Below, in pieces: positions 6,038 through 8,537 of a stretch of DNA of 8,537 nucleotides. A program made the position numbers and the translations under genes. The DNA comes from Candidatus Methylomirabilota bacterium (lineage in GTDB: Bacteria; Methylomirabilota; Methylomirabilia; Methylomirabilales; CSP1-5): positions 1 to 8,537 of the forward strand of contig JAHFDE010000089.1 in NCBI GenBank assembly GCA_023249165.1. The letters run 5' to 3'. The notes under the pieces are model-generated. The model ran no database searches and was not told the origin of the DNA. It saw only the letters and a list, made by a program, of their open reading frames with translations. The first letter of the stretch is position 1. Each line of letters starts with the position of its first letter.

Positions 6038-6066
6038 TTGACGAAACAGTGTTTCTGCCTCATAAT
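6038..6066 (+). promoter_or_regulatory. Sigma70-type promoter of the TTT transporter genes
   Basis: TTGACG (6038-6043) and CATAAT (6061-6066) each match five of six consensus bases and are 17 bases apart. Transcription would start near 6073 and leave an 80-base leader before the tctC ATG at 6153. That leader contains a near-palindrome, GCTCCGATCGGGGC (6081-6094). The transporter can therefore be transcribed apart from the enzyme genes. Confidence 0.6.
6043..6055. promoter_or_regulatory. 13-bp palindrome GAAACAGTGTTTC in the promoter spacer
   Basis: GAAACA, a central G, then TGTTTC: a perfect inverted repeat between the -35 and -10 boxes of the tctC promoter. A site in this place would usually serve a repressor. 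It does not resemble the TGGTCTGACCA palindrome at the GntR gene, so a different regulator may act here. Confidence 0.5.
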
Positions 6067-6152
6067 AAGAGCAGTTAGGCGCTCCGATCGGGGCCGGGAA
6101 TAGGTGAAGTAGCCACCCCGTCGGTTTGCGCCTTCGTAAAAGGAGAGGCAGC

Positions 6153-7139
6153 ATGCGCAAAATGAGATGGTGGGTATCGTCGGCGGTCGTTGGGATCCTT
6201 CTGGGACCAGGTGTTGTTCTATTTACGCCCGGGGATGCCCCGGCGGCGTGGCAGCCCTCGAAGCCGGTCGAGTTCGTGATCATGGCGGGACCCGGGGGCG
6301 GGGCCGACATCTATGCCCGCTACATCTCGGGGCTCATCGAGAAGAATAAGCTGGCCCCCGTCCCCTTCGTGCCGGTCAACCGCGACGGTGGGGCCGGTGC
6401 CGTGGCGATGGAGTACACGAAGGGTAAAGAGGGAGATGCCCACACCATCATGATCACCCTCTCGAGCTTCATCATGACCCCCATGATTCAGAAGCTTCCC
6501 TTCAACTACAAGAACTACACCCCGATTGCCCTCCTGGCCTTGGACAATTTCTGGCTCTGGGTGAACACGGAAAGCCCATGGAGGAGCGTGGCCGACGTCG
6601 TGGCTGAGTGCAAGAAACGGGATCTCAAAGTAGGGGGAACAGGCACCAAGCAGGAGGATGAGTTGCTCTTTGCCTTCTTTGAACAGAAAGCGGGATGCAA
6701 GCCGATCGCCTACGTCCCCTTCAAGGGGGGTGGAACCGTCGCGGCCAGTCTGGTCGGAAAACACGTCGAGGCCACGGTGAATAATCCCAGCGAGGCGCTC
6801 CCCCACTATCCGGATAAGGTCATACCCCTCGCCACTTTCGCCGAGAAACGCCACGAGGGAACGCCGTACAAGGACCTTCCCACGATGAAGGAGCTGGGTT
6901 ACCCCATCACCTACCAGATGATCCGGGGGATCTTCGGTCCGCCCAAGATGCCCAAGGAGGCCCAGGAGTACTACGTCGGCCTGATGAAGAAGGTCTTCGA
7001 GCTGAAGGAGTTCCAGGAGTTCCTGGATAAGAACGTCCTCGCCCCGACCTTCTTGGCTGGCCCCGAGTTCGCCAAGTGGCTCGATGGGTATAACGATCTG
7101 CACAAGGAGGTCATGACCAAGGCGGGCTGGCTCAAGTAA
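6153..7139 (+). CDS. tctC: TTT transporter extracytoplasmic substrate-binding protein TctC
   Basis: A 328-residue periplasmic carboxylate-binding protein of the TctC/Bug family. The N-terminus is a signal peptide: basic MRKMRWW, a hydrophobic core to about residue 24, and a probable cleavage after A32 (DAPAAW). The mature chain opens with KPVEFVIMAGPGGGADIYAR (37-56), the family's first ligand loop, followed by VNRDGGAGAVAMEY (about 75-88), the second. The body continues with GGTGTKQEDE, YVPFKGGG and the conserved late block DLPTMKELGYPI. The length is normal. ATG 6153 is preferred over TTG 6126 because AGGAG (6141-6145) lies 7 bases upstream. It is the first gene of the transporter unit, behind its own promoter, and a strong hairpin follows it, so it is probably made in excess over the membrane parts. 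Known relatives bind citrate, other di- or tricarboxylates or aromatic acids. Oxalate here is inferred from the adjacent enzyme genes. Confidence 0.9.
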   Translation: MRKMRWWVSSAVVGILLGPGVVLFTPGDAPAAWQPSKPVEFVIMAGPGGGADIYARYISGLIEKNKLAPVPFVPVNRDGGAGAVAMEYTKGKEGDAHTIMITLSSFIMTPMIQKLPFNYKNYTPIALLALDNFWLWVNTESPWRSVADVVAECKKRDLKVGGTGTKQEDELLFAFFEQKAGCKPIAYVPFKGGGTVAASLVGKHVEATVNNPSEALPHYPDKVIPLATFAEKRHEGTPYKDLPTMKELGYPITYQMIRGIFGPPKMPKEAQEYYVGLMKKVFELKEFQEFLDKNVLAPTFLAGPEFAKWLDGYNDLHKEVMTKAGWLK

Positions 7140-7159
7140 ACCCCCCTACCCATAACGGG

Positions 7160-7189
7160 CCGGGCTGTTCCCTACGTGGGGCAGCCCGG
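7160..7189 (+). terminator. Hairpin between tctC and tctB, likely partial terminator
   Basis: CCGGGCTG (7160-7167) pairs with CAGCCCGG (7182-7189), and the stem can be extended inward by two G-T wobbles and two C-G pairs. TCTTCTCGT follows, pyrimidine-rich but not a true T tract. A hairpin just after a binding-protein gene commonly lowers read-through to the membrane genes and protects the upstream mRNA. Confidence 0.55.
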
Positions 7190-7222
7190 TCTTCTCGTGC
7201 AGTCACCATCGGAGTGCGGACC

Positions 7223-7699
7223 TTGAAAAAGGCGGACATCATCTGTGCTGTAGCCCTGCTGGCCGTTGCCGGGGTCGGTTTCGTGGAGGCGATTCGCCTG
7301 GGATCTGGCTGGGGTCCCTCAGGGCCGCAGGCGGGCTTCTTCCCCTTCTGGCTGTCGGTCATCCTCGGCCTGTGTAGCCTCTCAATTCTGGTCAAGGCGA
7401 TCCGGATGGATCCGGCCCGCGAGGTGGAAAAGAAACCCTTCGTCACGAAGACGCAGTTGAAACCGGTCCTGGCCGTTTTCCTTCCCATGGCGGCCGCCGT
7501 CCCCCTTATCGAGGTGATCGGCTTTTACCTGATGTCGGCCCTCTACCTCGCCTTCTTCATGCGATGGATGGGCCGGCACTCCTGGCCAGCGGTCTTCGCG
7601 ATCAGTCTCCTCTTTCCCGTAGCCACCTTTCTGATTCTTGAGCGGTGGTTTCTTATCCCTATGCCCAAGGGGATGTTTGGCGAGTACCTCCCCTTTTAG
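7223..7699 (+). CDS. tctB: TTT transporter small membrane subunit TctB
   Basis: A 158-residue membrane protein with the TctB pattern. Hydrophobic segments lie at about 6-24, 39-57, 79-113 (probably two segments broken near G100) and 121-140. Between the first two is the family's small loop ending GPQAGFFPFWLSV, and the chain ends LIPMPKGMFGEYLPF, as is usual. I favour TTG 7223, giving MKKADIICAV, because GGAG (7211-7214) lies 8 bases before it. The in-frame GTG at 7214 overlaps that ribosome-binding site and would add three residues. TctB is the poorly conserved small permease partner of TctA. The gene follows tctC after 83 bases that contain a hairpin, and ends 15 bases before tctA, with GGAGGG (7700-7705) directly after its stop codon. 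Confidence 0.87.
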   Translation: MKKADIICAVALLAVAGVGFVEAIRLGSGWGPSGPQAGFFPFWLSVILGLCSLSILVKAIRMDPAREVEKKPFVTKTQLKPVLAVFLPMAAAVPLIEVIGFYLMSALYLAFFMRWMGRHSWPAVFAISLLFPVATFLILERWFLIPMPKGMFGEYLPF

Positions 7700-7714
7700 G
7701 GAGGGAATCCAACG

Positions 7715-8473
7715 ATGGAAGCCCTGGCGAATCTCATTCACGGCTTCAATATCGCTATCTCCCCGTTCAACCTGATGATCGCCGCCTTCGGGATCTTCCT
7801 CGGCGTGATTATCGGCGTCATCCCCGGTCTCGGCGGAACCAGCGGCGTGGCGATCCTCCTGCCCCTCACCTTCACCATGCCCACCACCTCAGCCATTGTC
7901 TTTCTCTCTTGCATCTACTGGGGGGCCCTCTTCGGCGGCGCCATCACCTCGATCCTGTTCAACATCCCGGGCGAACCCTGGTCGGTCGCGACGATGTTCG
8001 ACGGCTACCCCATGGCGAAACAGGGAAAAGCAGGACAGGCACTCGCCTCGGCCTTCGTTCCTGGCTTTTTCTCGGCTCTCTTTTCGGTGATTCTCTTCAC
8101 CTTCTTCGCACCCCCCCTGGCCAGGCTCGCCCTGAAGTTCGGTCCGGCCGAGAACTTCGCCGTCCTCACATTAGCCTTCAGCACCTTCACCGGGCTGGGT
8201 GGCGGCTCTCCCGCCAAAACCATTGCCTCGGCGTGTGTCGGCTTCCTCTTGGCCTCTGTCGGCCTGGACATTGTGACTGGAAGACCCCGACTTAACTTCG
8301 GGTCGATCACGCTGCTCAGCGGCTTCAGCTTCATTACCGCCTCTATCGGCCTCTTCGGGATTGGCGAGATCCTCCTGGCGGCGGAGGAGGCGCTGGAGTT
8401 CAAGGGTGTCCAGGGCAAAATCGGGCTGAAGGATATTGGGGTGACGATCAGGACGTTGGGGGGAATTTCGTGA
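7715..8473 (+). CDS. tctA: TTT transporter large membrane subunit TctA, N-terminal half before a frameshift
   Basis: The first 252 codons of the large permease, which normally has about 500 residues and 10-12 membrane helices. ATG 7715 has GGAGGG 9 bases upstream. The family's signature GVIIGVIPGLGG (30-41) is followed by GVAILLPLTF, YWGALFGGAITSILFNIPG (68-86), a DGYPMAKQGKAG loop (96 on) and GLDIVTGRPRLNFG. All this is typical TctA and free of internal stops. The frame then ends at TGA 8471-8473, just after TIRTLGGIS, well before the second half of the protein. The missing continuation, with the second conserved glycine-proline motif, is present in another frame from 8467. One added G in the run at 8458-8463 would join them. 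This is therefore either a sequencing or assembly indel, a true pseudogene, or a recoded gene. It is also cut by the right edge. Confidence 0.85.
   Translation: MEALANLIHGFNIAISPFNLMIAAFGIFLGVIIGVIPGLGGTSGVAILLPLTFTMPTTSAIVFLSCIYWGALFGGAITSILFNIPGEPWSVATMFDGYPMAKQGKAGQALASAFVPGFFSALFSVILFTFFAPPLARLALKFGPAENFAVLTLAFSTFTGLGGGSPAKTIASACVGFLLASVGLDIVTGRPRLNFGSITLLSGFSFITASIGLFGIGEILLAAEEALEFKGVQGKIGLKDIGVTIRTLGGIS
8458..8463 (+). other. G6 run at the tctA frameshift
   Basis: Six consecutive G precede AATTTCGTGA. Reading seven G here gives TLGGNFVTWITGTILG, a smooth TctA sequence with no stop. Homopolymer runs of this kind are the usual place for base-count errors and for slipped-strand mutation. 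Confidence 0.65.
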
Positions 8474-8537
8474 CCTGGATTACCGGGACGATCTTGGGCT
8501 TCTGGATCGGGGTCATGCCGGGAACTGGTGCAACACC
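8467..8537 (+). CDS. tctA: TctA continuation in a shifted frame, cut by the window end
   Basis: From 8467 this frame reads 23 codons ending at the window edge, including GTILGFWIGVMPGTGAT. This is the second copy of the TctA glycine-proline motif (compare GVIIGVIPGLGG in the first half), which opens the C-terminal half of the protein. It has no start codon or ribosome-binding site that would suggest a separate gene. It belongs to the same permease as 7715-8473 after correction by one base. Confidence 0.7.

Noticed and set aside
6219..7103. - strand frame opposite tctC
   Set aside because: It is a shadow of the TctC coding frame; no domain is recognisable.
8471..8473. TGA in tctA read as selenocysteine
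   Set aside because: The same frame after the TGA does not resemble TctA, whereas the next frame does, so a one-base shift explains the break and read-through does not.

Overview
The window is GC-rich bacterial DNA with every confident gene on the + strand. It is best read as a catabolic locus: a GntR/FadR-family regulator, a three-gene thiamine-diphosphate/iron-sulfur 2-oxoacid:ferredoxin oxidoreductase whose subunit layout and active-site residues match oxalate oxidoreductase (OOR), and a tripartite tricarboxylate transporter (TTT). A ferredoxin-dependent oxidoreductase points to an anaerobic or facultative lifestyle. TTT systems are abundant in proteobacteria and in soil or sediment lineages such as Rokubacteria/NC10, so I suspect an environmental bacterium of that sort; taxonomy is inference only.

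Layout. 3-479: the end of a small exported cupin protein, cut by the left edge. 538-1239: a type II toxin-antitoxin pair (ribbon-helix-helix antitoxin, then a VapC-like PIN toxin) behind a good sigma70 promoter whose -10 lies in a direct repeat. 1310-2162: promoter with an overlapping perfect 11-bp operator-like palindrome, then the FCD-type GntR regulator. 2190-3395: fused gamma-delta subunit. 3393-3543: a gene-free stretch packed with inverted repeats, including a REP-like palindrome. 3607-4830 and 4836-5888: alpha and beta subunits, 5 bases apart. 5902-6152: a strong hairpin, a second inverted repeat, and a new promoter with a 13-bp palindrome in its spacer. 6153-8537: TTT genes tctC, tctB and tctA. 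tctA appears frameshifted at a run of six G and also runs off the right edge.

Proposed working (inference): TctC captures a small carboxylate outside the membrane and TctAB imports it. If the substrate is oxalate, the OOR complex would split it to two CO2 and pass two electrons to ferredoxin through its 4Fe-4S clusters, with no CoA needed. The regulator would sense the substrate or a product and control its own promoter and the downstream gamma-delta gene. The pairing of an OOR-type enzyme with a TTT transporter is the most interesting feature of the window. The substrate cannot be proved from sequence alone.
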